Program-made: the position numbers and the translations under genes
Origin: an uncultured Draconibacterium sp.
Lineage (GTDB): Bacteria > Bacteroidota > Bacteroidia > Bacteroidales > Prolixibacteraceae
Direction of reading: 5' to 3'
DNA length: 64,000 nt
NCBI RefSeq assembly: GCF_963674925.1
Contig: NZ_OY771647.1
Span: 3,115,501 to 3,179,500 of the forward strand
Notes under the pieces: generated by a model
What the model saw: only the letters and a program-made list of their open reading frames with translations
What the model was told of the DNA's origin: nothing
Databases searched by the model: none
Shown: positions 43,944 through 52,213 of the stretch, one piece after another
Layout of the letters: each line of letters starts with the position of its first letter
Position numbering within the stretch: position 1 is the first letter of the stretch

Positions 43944-45758
43944 TTACACTTTAAACTCTGTGCCATTCGGCCATGTCCCGAAAGCCTGTTTTTCAAATTG
44001 CATACTTCCATCTTCACCTTTAAAAATATTAATCCAGGCCTGCCAGTTTTCATTGTCCCATTCCGGATAATCTAAACGGAAGTGACTGCAGCGGCTTTCG
44101 GTACGCATTATCGATGCTTTTAGCTTCATTTCAGCACTTATTATCATGTTGCGGGTTTCGTGCGCCAAACGTAATTCGTGCATGTCGGCTGCGCGTAACT
44201 TTGGCATGTAGTGGTCGCGTAATTCCTCAACATAAGCTAATGCGGCACGCAACATACTTTCTTTTTTAATGTAAAGCACAAAGTTTGGGATCATTATTCC
44301 CTGCAGGGTTTGTGTTACCCAAGCCGGGCTATAACCTGCTTTTCTTTTAAGGGGAGCAAGTATTTTTTCCTTAATTTCCATCTGTTTAGCCTCCGAAATA
44401 ACGGGTCTTTCTTTTTTTGTTGAATAAGCTGCCGCGGCCTCTCCGGCAATAGCACCTTGTACGGCCGACCCTGCCAACGATGAGCCTATTTGTGTATAAA
44501 TTGCACCAGCCATGTACGAGCCTAAAGCATCGCCTGCAGCATAAAGCCCCGGAATAGTCGATTCGCATTTTTCGTTAACGGGTACCAATCCCTCTGATTT
44601 ATGGATTGCCATTCCAGCAGAAGAACCGCCAACCATATTTCCACCCATTCCCGGAGGGCCTCCCCCTTCTCCGTCAGGACCGCCGCCTTTGCGTTCCTTT
44701 CTCCCTTCTGGTGGCGGCCCACCTGGCCTGTCTCCTTTGTTTCCGCTTCCCTGAGGAGGTTCATTGTGTTCTCTTTGTTCGCTAAATCCTTCAGGTCTTT
44801 GTGGTCCTCCAACCACAACCGAATTTCCATCTTCTGCACCCGGGCGCCCCATTGATACCGGCCCTCCTCCGGTTATGTAGGCCCGGTAGTTCATCTCTAC
44901 TCCCAAATCGTGACGAATTCCAACTCCGGTAGTTTCACATCTGCGGTCGAACATACCATGCCATCCATCGTAACATGCGGCAGGATTTGTTGCCGAACCA
45001 CCATGACCATCGTTCCATTCTTTTCCGGTAACCTTAGCACCAATATTGTATGCCATAATTGTTCCGTCGTGCGTAAGGTCGCAAATAGGAAATCCGTTGG
45101 GTTTAAAGCCTCCGGCACCGGTGCACAAAATCACACTTCTTGCTTTAAAGAAGTGTATATTTTCTTCATCAACACTAAAGCCTGCAGCTCCGGCAATTTT
45201 ACCGTTTTCTTTTATCAAATGGGTAATGGTTACCCGTTCAACCAAAGGTATATTTCGTTTTTTTACAGGATTAGTAAAAGCTTTGTTGTACAAAGGCGAA
45301 TTGAAAAATCCCCACTCGCGAAGTTCGTTTACACGTTCCATTGAATGTTCAGCCACCTGGCGGGTATAAACCGGATTATTTGTGCCAATTGCTGAAGCTG
45401 AAACTTGCTGAACAAACTCATCAATACTCAGCTTTTCTTTGTTTGAATCGTACTGAAAAATACCTTTTGCAAAAGGAGTTTGCCCCGATGATCCTAAGCG
45501 GCCTTTCGAAACCAAGATTACATTGGCGCCTGCATCATGAGCTTTTACAGCAGCAAAAAGTCCCGCCATGCCACCTCCAACTACGAGCACGTCGGTTTCG
45601 TATTCTCTATTGCTTAATTCTGTGCTATCCATTTTTGTAAAGTTCTCTGCCCAGCCCGAAAGTGCCGATGCACCCACCAAGGCTGCTCCAGTTCCGGCAG
45701 CTGCCGTTCCTATAAACTGACGGCGCGAAATATTTTGTTTTGTTCTAACTTTTCTCAT
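43944..45758 (-). CDS. Tat-exported FAD-dependent reductase (FAD-binding-2 family)
   Basis: This is a 604-residue flavoprotein. The N-terminus has a twin-arginine signal (SRRQFIG plus Ala-rich hydrophobic stretch to about residue 35). A Rossmann FAD site follows (TDVLVVGGGMAGLFAAVKA, about 55-74) and continues to the C-terminal FAD contact GLYAAGDALGSYMAGAI. The overall pattern is that of fumarate-reductase/AprA-like flavoproteins. A striking insert of about 80 residues (about 297-380), almost entirely Gly, Pro and charged residues, interrupts the domain before the last FAD motif. It overlaps the upstream cytochrome gene by ATGA, indicating translational coupling. It probably reduces a periplasmic acceptor, which is not known. 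Confidence 0.78.
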   Translation of the reverse strand: MRKVRTKQNISRRQFIGTAAAGTGAALVGASALSGWAENFTKMDSTELSNREYETDVLVVGGGMAGLFAAVKAHDAGANVILVSKGRLGSSGQTPFAKGIFQYDSNKEKLSIDEFVQQVSASAIGTNNPVYTRQVAEHSMERVNELREWGFFNSPLYNKAFTNPVKKRNIPLVERVTITHLIKENGKIAGAAGFSVDEENIHFFKARSVILCTGAGGFKPNGFPICDLTHDGTIMAYNIGAKVTGKEWNDGHGGSATNPAACYDGWHGMFDRRCETTGVGIRHDLGVEMNYRAYITGGGPVSMGRPGAEDGNSVVVGGPQRPEGFSEQREHNEPPQGSGNKGDRPGGPPPEGRKERKGGGPDGEGGGPPGMGGNMVGGSSAGMAIHKSEGLVPVNEKCESTIPGLYAAGDALGSYMAGAIYTQIGSSLAGSAVQGAIAGEAAAAYSTKKERPVISEAKQMEIKEKILAPLKRKAGYSPAWVTQTLQGIMIPNFVLYIKKESMLRAALAYVEELRDHYMPKLRAADMHELRLAHETRNMIISAEMKLKASIMRTESRCSHFRLDYPEWDNENWQAWINIFKGEDGSMQFEKQAFGTWPNGTEFKV

Positions 45759-46393
45759 TTTGGAGTTGTTTTAGGTGTTGGAAATAAGTACGTTTTAAGA
45801 AGCAGTAATTCGCCAATTCCCGCCGCAATAAGTATAAATATCGTCATTGCCGTATCAATGTGGCGACCGAGTTTTATAACGTGCCACGAGGCTGCTGTTA
45901 TAAAAAGTAACGATACAATTCCATGAATTAGTCGCCAGATTTTGTACGATAGTGGAATAAGCTTTCTGAAAAGTGATGTTAATCCCAGGAATAGCATCAG
46001 ACACCAGGCTACAATTCCTAAAATAATCCCCGGATTATCGAAAGTGGTTAGCATTTGAATAAACGCATCGATTGGGGCGATCCCTGCTTCGTAGTATCGA
46101 GGAACCACTATCAGAAAAGGGTGAACCAAAAGTACAGTTAAGAAAAAGTATCCAAGATATCTGTGCCAGTTTACTATCCGGCTCATTTTATGTTCTTTTA
46201 TTACGGCTTTATTACTTCGTGCCAGAAAAAACTGCATCAGCATGAGTGAGAATGAAACCAGAGTAATAAGAGAAATGGTTTCCTTTAAATTACTGCGCCT
46301 GGCAACATCGCGCAAAGCCCAGAAAAGAACAGGCATCCCAATAAAGATAAGGATAGCTGCTATTCGGTTGTATGTTTTTATTTTGTTTTGCAT
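45755..46393 (-). CDS. Ferric-reductase-like transmembrane cytochrome b
   Basis: This 212-residue integral membrane protein has six predicted helices of the ferric-reductase-like transmembrane domain type. Paired His residues suited to haem b are visible in NWHRYLGY, LLVHPF, RLIHGIV and SWHVIKL. It lacks cytoplasmic FAD/NAD domains, so it must receive electrons from another protein, most likely the ferredoxin encoded upstream, and pass them across the membrane to the exported flavoprotein encoded downstream. Start and stop overlap with the flavoprotein gene by four bases. Confidence 0.8.
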   Translation of the reverse strand: MQNKIKTYNRIAAILIFIGMPVLFWALRDVARRSNLKETISLITLVSFSLMLMQFFLARSNKAVIKEHKMSRIVNWHRYLGYFFLTVLLVHPFLIVVPRYYEAGIAPIDAFIQMLTTFDNPGIILGIVAWCLMLFLGLTSLFRKLIPLSYKIWRLIHGIVSLLFITAASWHVIKLGRHIDTAMTIFILIAAGIGELLLLKTYLFPTPKTTPK

Positions 46394-46486
46394 GATTTTA
46401 ATATTTTAATTGAAAAATCATTCTGAACCTGTATCTGTGCTAAAAGACGCTGTAATGAATTTAGCATGAAGTATTTTAGTACTTCG

Positions 46487-46702
46487 CTATCCCCATGAAA
46501 CAACTACCGGAATTGATTTCTCGGGAGTAATGGTTATCGCATCTACCGGGCAATACATTCGGCACAAATGGCATATCTGGCAATCAGCCGGGTATTTTAT
46601 TTCTGCCTTTTTTGTTTCCGGATTCATGCGGAAAACATCAGTGGGGCAGGTGGCCACACAGGTTCCGCATCCTATACATCCGTTTATACTTTTTACTGGC
46701 AT
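46487..46702 (-). CDS. Two-cluster [4Fe-4S] ferredoxin
   Basis: This 71-residue ferredoxin has two CxxCxxCxxxC(P) clusters: CIGCGTCVATCP and CQICHLCRMYCP. It has no signal peptide, so it is either cytoplasmic or carried by a partner. It resembles AprB-like or polyferredoxin partners of flavoprotein reductases. It is the first gene of the ferredoxin, cytochrome, flavoprotein transcript (93-base gap to the next gene). A long 5' leader separates it from a LytTR-type site at 46869-46897. Confidence 0.85.
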   Translation of the reverse strand: MPVKSINGCIGCGTCVATCPTDVFRMNPETKKAEIKYPADCQICHLCRMYCPVDAITITPEKSIPVVVSWG

Positions 46703-46739
46703 ATTTTTGAGTTTACAATGTTGTTAAGTTTTGGATTTA

Positions 46740-46784
46740 GAACGGTATCTGCTTTTGCGTCTTTTCATTTGCAGAATACCGTTC
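46740..46784 (-). promoter_or_regulatory. Long stem in the ferredoxin 5' leader
   Basis: GAACGGTATCTGC pairs with GCAGAATACCGTTC (13 bp with one bulged base) around an 18-base loop. It lies between the predicted promoter and the ferredoxin start, so it would form in the mRNA leader. A 14-codon basic frame (MKRRKSRYRSKSKT) on the minus strand crosses it; its coding status is doubtful. Confidence 0.45.
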
Positions 46785-46868
46785 TTGTCCCCAAAACACT
46801 GTTGTTTTGTTGTTTTTTAATCTGGTATGGAATAAAGTTGGGTGTATTATTTGTATTGTAAAAACAGA

Positions 46869-46897
46869 ATCTGCGGATTGGTATATTTTAACAACGA
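46869..46897 (-). promoter_or_regulatory. LytTR-type direct-repeat site A, ferredoxin operon
   Basis: On the minus strand TCGTTGTT and CCGCAGAT start 21 bp apart, with AAAA after the first and TCTGTTTT after the second. A -7-like CAACTTTA (46833-46840) lies 28 bp further. The site is 167 bp before the ferredoxin start. Confidence 0.55.
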
Positions 46898-46986
46898 ATC
46901 AGGATTTATTCAATATGAAATAGGAGACAACTGCCTCATCTTGAATGAATGTGTAGCGAATTCAATTAAAAATGAATAAGTACAGT

Positions 46987-48375
46987 TTATTCGTTTAAAT
47001 AACTTTCAACCAAATTATTTCTGGTTTGAACATGGGTTTTTAATTTTTCAACGGCCGAATCGAACTGGCTGTCGGAACTTAAAAATGAATAAGCGGATCC
47101 TTCGGCATAAACATATTCTTTTATCAAATCGTAGTAGCTTGAATACGTCGAAATCATTTCGGACGGAATAAATACCTCATCGATAAATTGTTGCAAATAC
47201 CCTTCATAAATTGCTTCGTATTCAGGCTGTGCAATAATGTATTTTATAAGTGGCCAGCTACTGCTCACTTCGCTCATCGACAAACTTAAAGTGCTGTATC
47301 TTTTTCCTTCCTGGAAAGCTTCGTTGTTATCCCACGGGATCCAGGTCAGTTTGTTATTCTCCGAATTATTATACAGGTAGTAGTTGTGGGTCATGTTTCC
47401 GTACGTATCCCAATTTTGAATGATGTTGTTGGCGGCCAGATATTTTAAAAAACCATCCACATTTAAAACACTTTCAAGGTTGCTTTTCCATGTTTCTGCA
47501 TCCGAGGTGCGTTCAGAACTGTTAATGATATTGTACAAGGCGTTAACATCCGAATAGTTGGCCGAGTCTTCGTTGGTTTTAAGTTCCATTTCGCTGGTGT
47601 TGTAGCTACCACGGGCAAACGAAGCTGCATCGCCATCGGGTTTGTACAAATTGCCCGAACCATCGGCAAACTGGCTTTTTATAACCGAGTCGTCAACTTC
47701 TTCTACCAAAGTGTAAACTCCAAAATATTGCGGCCCGCTGCCATAATCGACATAAACCACGCAAAATGCTGTTTCGGACGAAGCCAATCCAAATTGGCGG
47801 AATAAATCGGCACCAACTTTTTCGCGTAGTAACGAGGGGTCGAGGAAGTTGTTTTTTAGGTTCAACTGTTTAAAACCGTAAAAACGCTGGTTTTTAATGG
47901 CGGGGTAGTCGTCTTCAAATTCATCGAAATCGAGTTTGAAAGAAAGCTTTTTTATGCCCGATTGATAGGCTGATTTTAAGCTTGAATTTCCTTTGTAACG
48001 GATTCCTACATGGTACCACTCGGTATCGTTAAATTTAAACGAGCAGGGCACAAACATCGGATCGTCGAAGTCGATCGACTCGCCCGGACGGCCGCCGCTA
48101 GAACTTAATACAGAGGCTAAATTTGTTTGCATATCTGACCAATCATCGTTGTCGATGGTAATATCGAAGCGTAACACTTCGTTTTGATTAAAAACCACAT
48201 CGTAGTTCAGTTCCGCACTCTTACTGTGTGTGGCATCATCCCAATCGGAATAATCGGTCAGGTCGATAATTTCTTCTTCCTTCTCTTCTTTGTTTTCAAT
48301 TATCGATTCATCATCGCGGCAAGCGCTAAAAACCAGAAGAAGTAATGTTGTTGCAATCAGGCTTATCTTTTTCAT
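46987..48375 (-). CDS. CotH-family kinase, lipoprotein
   Basis: This 462-residue lipoprotein (FSAC, Cys near 19) of the CotH family comprises atypical protein kinases found in spores and secreted proteins. Family motifs are VGIRYKGNSSLKSAYQSG, KQLNLKNNFLDPSLLREKVGADLFRQFG, FGVYTLVEEVDDSVI and the metal-binding LTWIPWDNNEAF. An acidic stretch follows the lipobox (about 26-45). It is the last gene of the VTC, DUF4956, DUF2490, CotH run on the minus strand, with 21 bases to the DUF2490 gene. In other bacteria CotH, VTC and DUF4956 genes also cluster, pointing to a shared envelope role. The substrate is unknown. Confidence 0.85.
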   Translation of the reverse strand: MKKISLIATTLLLLVFSACRDDESIIENKEEKEEEIIDLTDYSDWDDATHSKSAELNYDVVFNQNEVLRFDITIDNDDWSDMQTNLASVLSSSGGRPGESIDFDDPMFVPCSFKFNDTEWYHVGIRYKGNSSLKSAYQSGIKKLSFKLDFDEFEDDYPAIKNQRFYGFKQLNLKNNFLDPSLLREKVGADLFRQFGLASSETAFCVVYVDYGSGPQYFGVYTLVEEVDDSVIKSQFADGSGNLYKPDGDAASFARGSYNTSEMELKTNEDSANYSDVNALYNIINSSERTSDAETWKSNLESVLNVDGFLKYLAANNIIQNWDTYGNMTHNYYLYNNSENNKLTWIPWDNNEAFQEGKRYSTLSLSMSEVSSSWPLIKYIIAQPEYEAIYEGYLQQFIDEVFIPSEMISTYSSYYDLIKEYVYAEGSAYSFLSSDSQFDSAVEKLKTHVQTRNNLVESYLNE

Positions 48376-48396
48376 TTTGTATTATTTTTGTGATTT

Positions 48397-49047
48397 TTAG
48401 AATTTAATTTTATATCCCAGGCTAATAATGTGTTTGTTCAGGTATTCGGTGTTGTAATAGTCGAATTTGTAGTCAATTCCTATATAGTTCTTTTTAAACA
48501 GTTTGTAGTCGGCACCAACCGAGTAGCGGGTTTTGTGCAAACCTCCGTTATCTAGATCCTGGAATAGCTGAACGGCCACAAAAGGTGTAATTTTACAGTC
48601 GGGAATGTCGTATTTAACCTTGGCCCTGTAGCGTAAAAAGTTTTTGTCGTCTACATCGTCGTCGGCATAGTTGCTGTACATTAAGCGAAGTGATGATTCG
48701 AAACGTCCAAATTCTTTTTGAGCTGTTGCACTAAATGCATAGCGGCTAAAGTACTCTGTATCTTTTTCATCGCGAACATTACCAACCAAACTATAGGAAG
48801 CACCCAGTGTGAATAGTTTTGATGCTTTGTATTCCAGTATTCCCTCAAGAAGGTATTTATCGAGCGAGAAATCATCTTCATAACGTAACTCCGGCGTGAT
48901 AGTAAATTTTACCTTTTTTACCGGCTTAAAGCTCATGTCAAGTTTTGTTCGGGTTTGAAATTCATTTTCAGTTTCCTGTGCAAAAGTTCTTGGTGTTGCC
49001 AATATAGAAATGACAAAAACTATTGTGAGAATCAATCTTGTATTCAT
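48397..49047 (-). CDS. DUF2490-like outer-membrane beta-barrel protein
   Basis: This 216-residue protein has a signal peptide (about 1-23, ending TFAQ) followed by repeated amphipathic strands with alternating aromatic residues (FTITPELRYEDDFSL, SYSLVGNVR, LRLMYSNYAD, SVGADYKLFKKNYIGIDYKFDYY). It ends in phenylalanine (LGYKIKF), the typical signal for outer-membrane insertion. This is the pattern of DUF2490 barrels. It probably forms a small barrel of about 10-12 strands. It may provide an outer-membrane anchor or channel for the CotH/VTC module. Confidence 0.72.
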   Translation of the reverse strand: MNTRLILTIVFVISILATPRTFAQETENEFQTRTKLDMSFKPVKKVKFTITPELRYEDDFSLDKYLLEGILEYKASKLFTLGASYSLVGNVRDEKDTEYFSRYAFSATAQKEFGRFESSLRLMYSNYADDDVDDKNFLRYRAKVKYDIPDCKITPFVAVQLFQDLDNGGLHKTRYSVGADYKLFKKNYIGIDYKFDYYNTEYLNKHIISLGYKIKF

Positions 49048-49088
49048 GCTAAATTGTATTTCTATTATTATTATTATTATTAATATGT

Positions 49089-49829
49089 TTAGTTTGATAT
49101 TTTTTCAGTTGACGAGTCATGCGATATTTTATTTTTCCCGTTAACATCATAATAGAGAGTAATGTCGGCAACGTCTTTCAAAAAGTCTATTTTCTGAATC
49201 TCGTAACGTTTAATATTAATTCCGGTACGTGCTTTCAAATCGGCCAAAAGCACTACTTTTTTGTCGTCATGTATGTTCTCTATTTTTTCGTAAATCAAAC
49301 GTATCGAGCCTTCTTGTTTCAGCATTAAGCGTTTTTCAAGCAGCCACAAACCAAAAACAATGGCCGAGTTGGTGAAAATTAATTCAACGTAACTCACTTT
49401 TTTGTTGGCCAGGGCATTTATTACCGAAATGCCGATAACAATAAAAAGGTAGGTCATTTCCTTAATGGGGATGGCATCGGTGCGGTAACGTATAATTCCG
49501 AAGATGGCAAATAAACCAAGAGCAAAACCGAGTTCGAGCTTAACACTGTTTAGTAAAAAGCTTAAAAGAAATACAACGGTACCAACGGCCAAAAAACTAA
49601 AATAGAAGTCTTTACGGCGGCTGTTACGGGCATACATGTAGTGCACCACCAAAAAACTAACAAACAGGTTAAGTGCCAGGCGCACCAAAAGCTCCGAAAA
49701 GTCGCCAACGTTAATAATTTTAATTCCTAAAAAACGCAAATGCTCTTCCCAATTTGCCAGTTCTGTCATTTCAAGGTTATTGGCACTTAAATTTTTTAAT
49801 GTGTCGATAAATGTTACTGTTTCGTTCAT
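49089..49829 (-). CDS. DUF4956 membrane protein
   Basis: This 246-residue inner-membrane protein has four helices (about 42-65, 75-98, 100-118, 130-170). They include the conserved LGFALGLFAIFGIIRYRTDAIPIKEMTYLFIVIGISVINALANKK region that marks DUF4956. The C-terminal about 80 residues are cytoplasmic and charged. DUF4956 proteins are typically encoded beside VTC-domain polyphosphate polymerases, as here, and are thought to act with them. It lies 9 bases after the VTC gene and 41 bases before the DUF2490 gene. Confidence 0.82.
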   Translation of the reverse strand: MNETVTFIDTLKNLSANNLEMTELANWEEHLRFLGIKIINVGDFSELLVRLALNLFVSFLVVHYMYARNSRRKDFYFSFLAVGTVVFLLSFLLNSVKLELGFALGLFAIFGIIRYRTDAIPIKEMTYLFIVIGISVINALANKKVSYVELIFTNSAIVFGLWLLEKRLMLKQEGSIRLIYEKIENIHDDKKVVLLADLKARTGINIKRYEIQKIDFLKDVADITLYYDVNGKNKISHDSSTEKISN

Positions 49830-49838
49830 GTTATTAAT

Positions 49839-50609
49839 TTAAAGGTTGTACAAACTGTTTTCTGTGTTAATTGTTCTTTCAATCATCCTGATTTTGTGTT
49901 TAAACGCGTTTCGTTTTATGGAAGAGTCGGTAACGGTTCGGCCTATACAATATTTGCTGAATCCGGAGGTTTTAATGCGTTGGTTCCGCAATGCGCGGGC
50001 CAGTGGCGATGCCGATGGCGAACCTTCTGATTTTACTTCAACAATAACCAGGTTGTTTAGCGCAATTTGCTTATTGTTAGTTGAAAAATGAAGATTAAAA
50101 TCAATGGTACATCGTTCCTTAAAATTTCGGTTTACCAGCGTTATACGCGAAAAGTTATTGGTTAAGGAAGGTGATAAATCCTGAACTGAAAACGGAGTTG
50201 TTTTCTGTAAAAAGATGTTTTCATTTTCGGTGAATTGGTTTTTCTCAAAATTGCCTGGAATCCGTTTTTTTATAGTGCGTCCTTTGTTGTTTTTGAATTT
50301 TACTTCTAAGAAACTAATACCACTTAAAACGTAACTACGACGCCTGATTTTATACCGGTTGAGTTTGCCGTTGTGATGAGCGGTAAACATGCGGCTTTTT
50401 TCTGTGTCGTAATAAATGGTAGAGTAAGGTAGCGCAACTTCGTTTTCCATGGTAAGAATAAAATAATCGTTCTGAACCGTTTCAAGTAATTGGTGCAAAT
50501 GACTTGTATGAAACCAGTATTTTGTATCGGTTCGGTTCATTAATTTTACCTGATCCATTTCTTGCAGTTTTATTGGGGCGAAAAAGTTTGTTTCCCTAAT
50601 TCTCATCAT
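49839..50609 (-). CDS. VTC-domain protein, putative polyphosphate polymerase
   Basis: This 256-residue protein consists of a VTC tunnel domain. Basic, substrate-facing segments are LMNRTDTKYWF, KLNRYKIRRRSYVL, FLEVKFKNNKGRTIKKR and the late VIVEVKSEG strand with its acidic metal ligands. Yeast Vtc4 uses this fold to make polyphosphate from ATP, and stand-alone bacterial versions are less studied. It has no signal peptide, so it is cytoplasmic and may work with DUF4956 at the membrane. It is first in the operon. A LytTR-type site lies 84 bp upstream. Confidence 0.83.
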   Translation of the reverse strand: MMRIRETNFFAPIKLQEMDQVKLMNRTDTKYWFHTSHLHQLLETVQNDYFILTMENEVALPYSTIYYDTEKSRMFTAHHNGKLNRYKIRRRSYVLSGISFLEVKFKNNKGRTIKKRIPGNFEKNQFTENENIFLQKTTPFSVQDLSPSLTNNFSRITLVNRNFKERCTIDFNLHFSTNNKQIALNNLVIVEVKSEGSPSASPLARALRNQRIKTSGFSKYCIGRTVTDSSIKRNAFKHKIRMIERTINTENSLYNL

Positions 50610-50692
50610 TGTTAAAGTGTTATTTCGATGTTGTTACATAATTGTTAAACATGTGGTGAAAGTATTGCTGTAAAGCATTTTGGGAAAATGAA

Positions 50693-50721
50693 ATCGACGA
50701 ATCTGGAAATTTTCCAAACGA
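50693..50721 (-). promoter_or_regulatory. LytTR-type direct-repeat site E, VTC-CotH operon
   Basis: Minus-strand half-sites TCGTTTGG and TCGTCGAT start 21 bp apart, with AAAA after the first and TCATTTTC after the second. A -7-like TACTTTCA (50657-50664) lies 28 bp downstream. The site is 84 bp before the VTC start. Confidence 0.55.
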
Positions 50722-50740
50722 ATTCTCTTTGGTACTCGAA

Positions 50741-50788
50741 TAAAAAAGGGAAGACCTAATTTTGGCCTCCCCTTTAACAAACTAAACT
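50741..50788 (-). terminator. AGTTTAGTTTGTT element plus hairpin after the Spy-like gene
   Basis: On the minus strand AGTTTAGTTTGTT (50776-50788) is followed by a 12-bp stem AAAGGGGAGGCC / GGTCTTCCCTTT (two G-U pairs) and a T-run. It ends the Spy-like transcript and is one of five copies of the element-plus-hairpin arrangement. Confidence 0.8.
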
Positions 50789-50808
50789 GTGGTTTTTAAA
50801 CCAACTTT

Positions 50809-51237
50809 TTATTCCCTTCTACTGTCTCGCTGTGGTTTTTTATGGGTTTTAATGTATGCCGTAAACTGCTCTTGTTGTTCTTCGTTTAAAACGGCTTTCA
50901 CTTTATTTTCCATTCCGGATTTTAAAGCCTCCATTTTACTCCTGTCGGGGCGGCCCGAGCTTGTGGCCTTTTTTACCTCGGCAAAATGCTCCTGGTAAAT
51001 CGCTAGGATTTTGGTTTCCTGATCGTCACTCAGCGAAATTTCGTCGGCAAGATTGGCAACCATTTTCTTAATTTGTTTTGAGTTTGGAATAGGAGGAGGT
51101 CCTTGTTGTCCTCCACCGCCACCACCCGGAGGCTGTGCGAAAATGACACTACTTGTTCCTATTAAAATCAGCATAATAACTATGCTTACGCTAGAAATTA
51201 AATTAATTCTGTTTTCTTGTTTTTCTCTTGTTTCCAT
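50809..51237 (-). CDS. Small exported Spy-like protein with Gly/Pro-rich segment
   Basis: This 142-residue protein has a signal peptide (about 12-35, ending IFAQ). A Pro/Gly stretch follows at the mature N-terminus (PPGGGGGGQQGPPPIP, about 37-52). The remaining 90 residues are helical and charged, with LSDDQETKILAIYQEHFAEVKKA and LNEEQQEQFTAYI, a pattern seen in Spy/CpxP-type periplasmic proteins and heavy-metal resistance proteins. It may be a periplasmic chaperone or stress sensor. It lies directly downstream of the LytR gene on the same strand, with its own terminator and a LytTR-type site 134 bp upstream. Confidence 0.68.
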   Translation of the reverse strand: METREKQENRINLISSVSIVIMLILIGTSSVIFAQPPGGGGGGQQGPPPIPNSKQIKKMVANLADEISLSDDQETKILAIYQEHFAEVKKATSSGRPDRSKMEALKSGMENKVKAVLNEEQQEQFTAYIKTHKKPQRDSRRE

Positions 51238-51370
51238 ATTTTAAAAATTTATTGTTAATAAAGGAACTTATACGATCCGCTCAGAAATGATTCACAACAG
51301 ATCTTGTAAGTTCGTTTTGTAATTATTTCTAATTCAAAGAAAAGGGAAGAGGAAATGAAATAGAAAAGGA

Positions 51371-51399
51371 ATCTATGGATTGGTAGATTTTATCGACGG
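51371..51399 (-). promoter_or_regulatory. LytTR-type direct-repeat site B, Spy-like gene
   Basis: Minus-strand half-sites CCGTCGAT and CCATAGAT start 21 bp apart, with AAAA after the first and TCCTTTTC after the second. A -7-like TTTCTTTG (51335-51342) lies 28 bp downstream. The site is 134 bp before the start of the Spy-like gene. Confidence 0.6.
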
Positions 51400-51446
51400 A
51401 TGAGTTTCTGGATATCCTATTGAATTGAAGTTGAAAGGGATTAAAT

Positions 51447-51474
51447 AAAAAAAGCACCTTTAAATCGATGCTTT
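51447..51474 (-). terminator. Terminator after the LytR gene
   Basis: On the minus strand AAAGCATC / GGTGCTTT (8 bp with one U-G) is followed by a run of seven T. It separates the LytS-LytR transcript from the Spy-like gene. Confidence 0.75.
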
Positions 51475-51499
51475 AGAACTCAAAAATATTTCATTGATA

Positions 51500-52213
51500 T
51501 TACTTTAGAAACCGGGTATCTAGAAATTCCTGAAAAGCATCTTTATATTGTTCGCTAATGGGGATATAATCTTTCCCAAAAACAATGCGGTTGCGTTCAA
51601 TGGTTGTTATTCTATTTAAAGCAACAATAAACGAACGGTGTACACGCATAAAATAATGTGTGGGTAAAAAATCTTCCATTTTTTTTATGCCCATTAAAGC
51701 CATTACCGGCTTTTGGTTATCTAAATGAATACGTACATAATCGCGCATACTTTCAATAAATGTAATATCCTTAAAGTCGATGCGAACAATTTTGTATTCC
51801 GATTTTATAAACAGATACTGGTCATTTTTTTCAATAGTTTCTACTGATTCTTTTTTTGTAAAAAAACGCTCTTTTGTTTTAGTAACAGCTTTTAAAAAAT
51901 CAGGATAACCGATAGGTTTTACCAAATAGTCGGCGGCATCGAGCTGAAATCCTTCGTAACCATATTCGCGATAGGCTGTCGTAAAAATAACTTTTGCCTT
52001 TGCTGAAGTGGATTTTACAAAATCGAGTCCCGTGAGATCGGGCATATTAATATCCACAAACATTAAGTCCACCTCATTTTCGTTTAGAAAATCCATTGCT
52101 TTTAAGGCGCTATTAAAACTTGCAGACAACTCCAAAAATGGTGTTTTTTCTACATAACCGGTTATTTGTCTTAATGCTAAAGGTTCGTCGTCGATGGCAA
52201 TACAGCGAATCAT
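51500..52213 (-). CDS. LytTR-family response regulator
   Basis: This 237-residue regulator has an N-terminal receiver (about 1-120) with IAIDDEPLALRQI and the phospho-acceptor Asp in LMFVDINMPDLTGLDF, followed by the KPI loop. The C-terminal LytTR DNA-binding domain (about 135-235) has FIESMRDYVRIHL, GIKKMEDFLP and FMRVHRSFIVALNRI. LytTR regulators bind two direct repeats about 21 bp apart, which is the spacing of the five sites found on this strand. Its start overlaps the histidine kinase stop (ATGA), so the two are co-translated. Confidence 0.93.
   Translation of the reverse strand: MIRCIAIDDEPLALRQITGYVEKTPFLELSASFNSALKAMDFLNENEVDLMFVDINMPDLTGLDFVKSTSAKAKVIFTTAYREYGYEGFQLDAADYLVKPIGYPDFLKAVTKTKERFFTKKESVETIEKNDQYLFIKSEYKIVRIDFKDITFIESMRDYVRIHLDNQKPVMALMGIKKMEDFLPTHYFMRVHRSFIVALNRITTIERNRIVFGKDYIPISEQYKDAFQEFLDTRFLK

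Noticed and set aside
44522..45640. Several open frames on the plus strand and other frames opposite the flavoprotein gene
   Set aside because: They are shadows produced by the Gly/Pro-rich, GC-richer insert. Their translations are Arg/Ser-rich or Cys/Phe-rich and lack any domain.
46720..46765. Minus-strand peptide MKRRKSRYRSKSKT in the ferredoxin leader
   Set aside because: It is very basic, overlaps a perfect stem and has no family. It is probably a by-product of the hairpin sequence and was not called as a gene.
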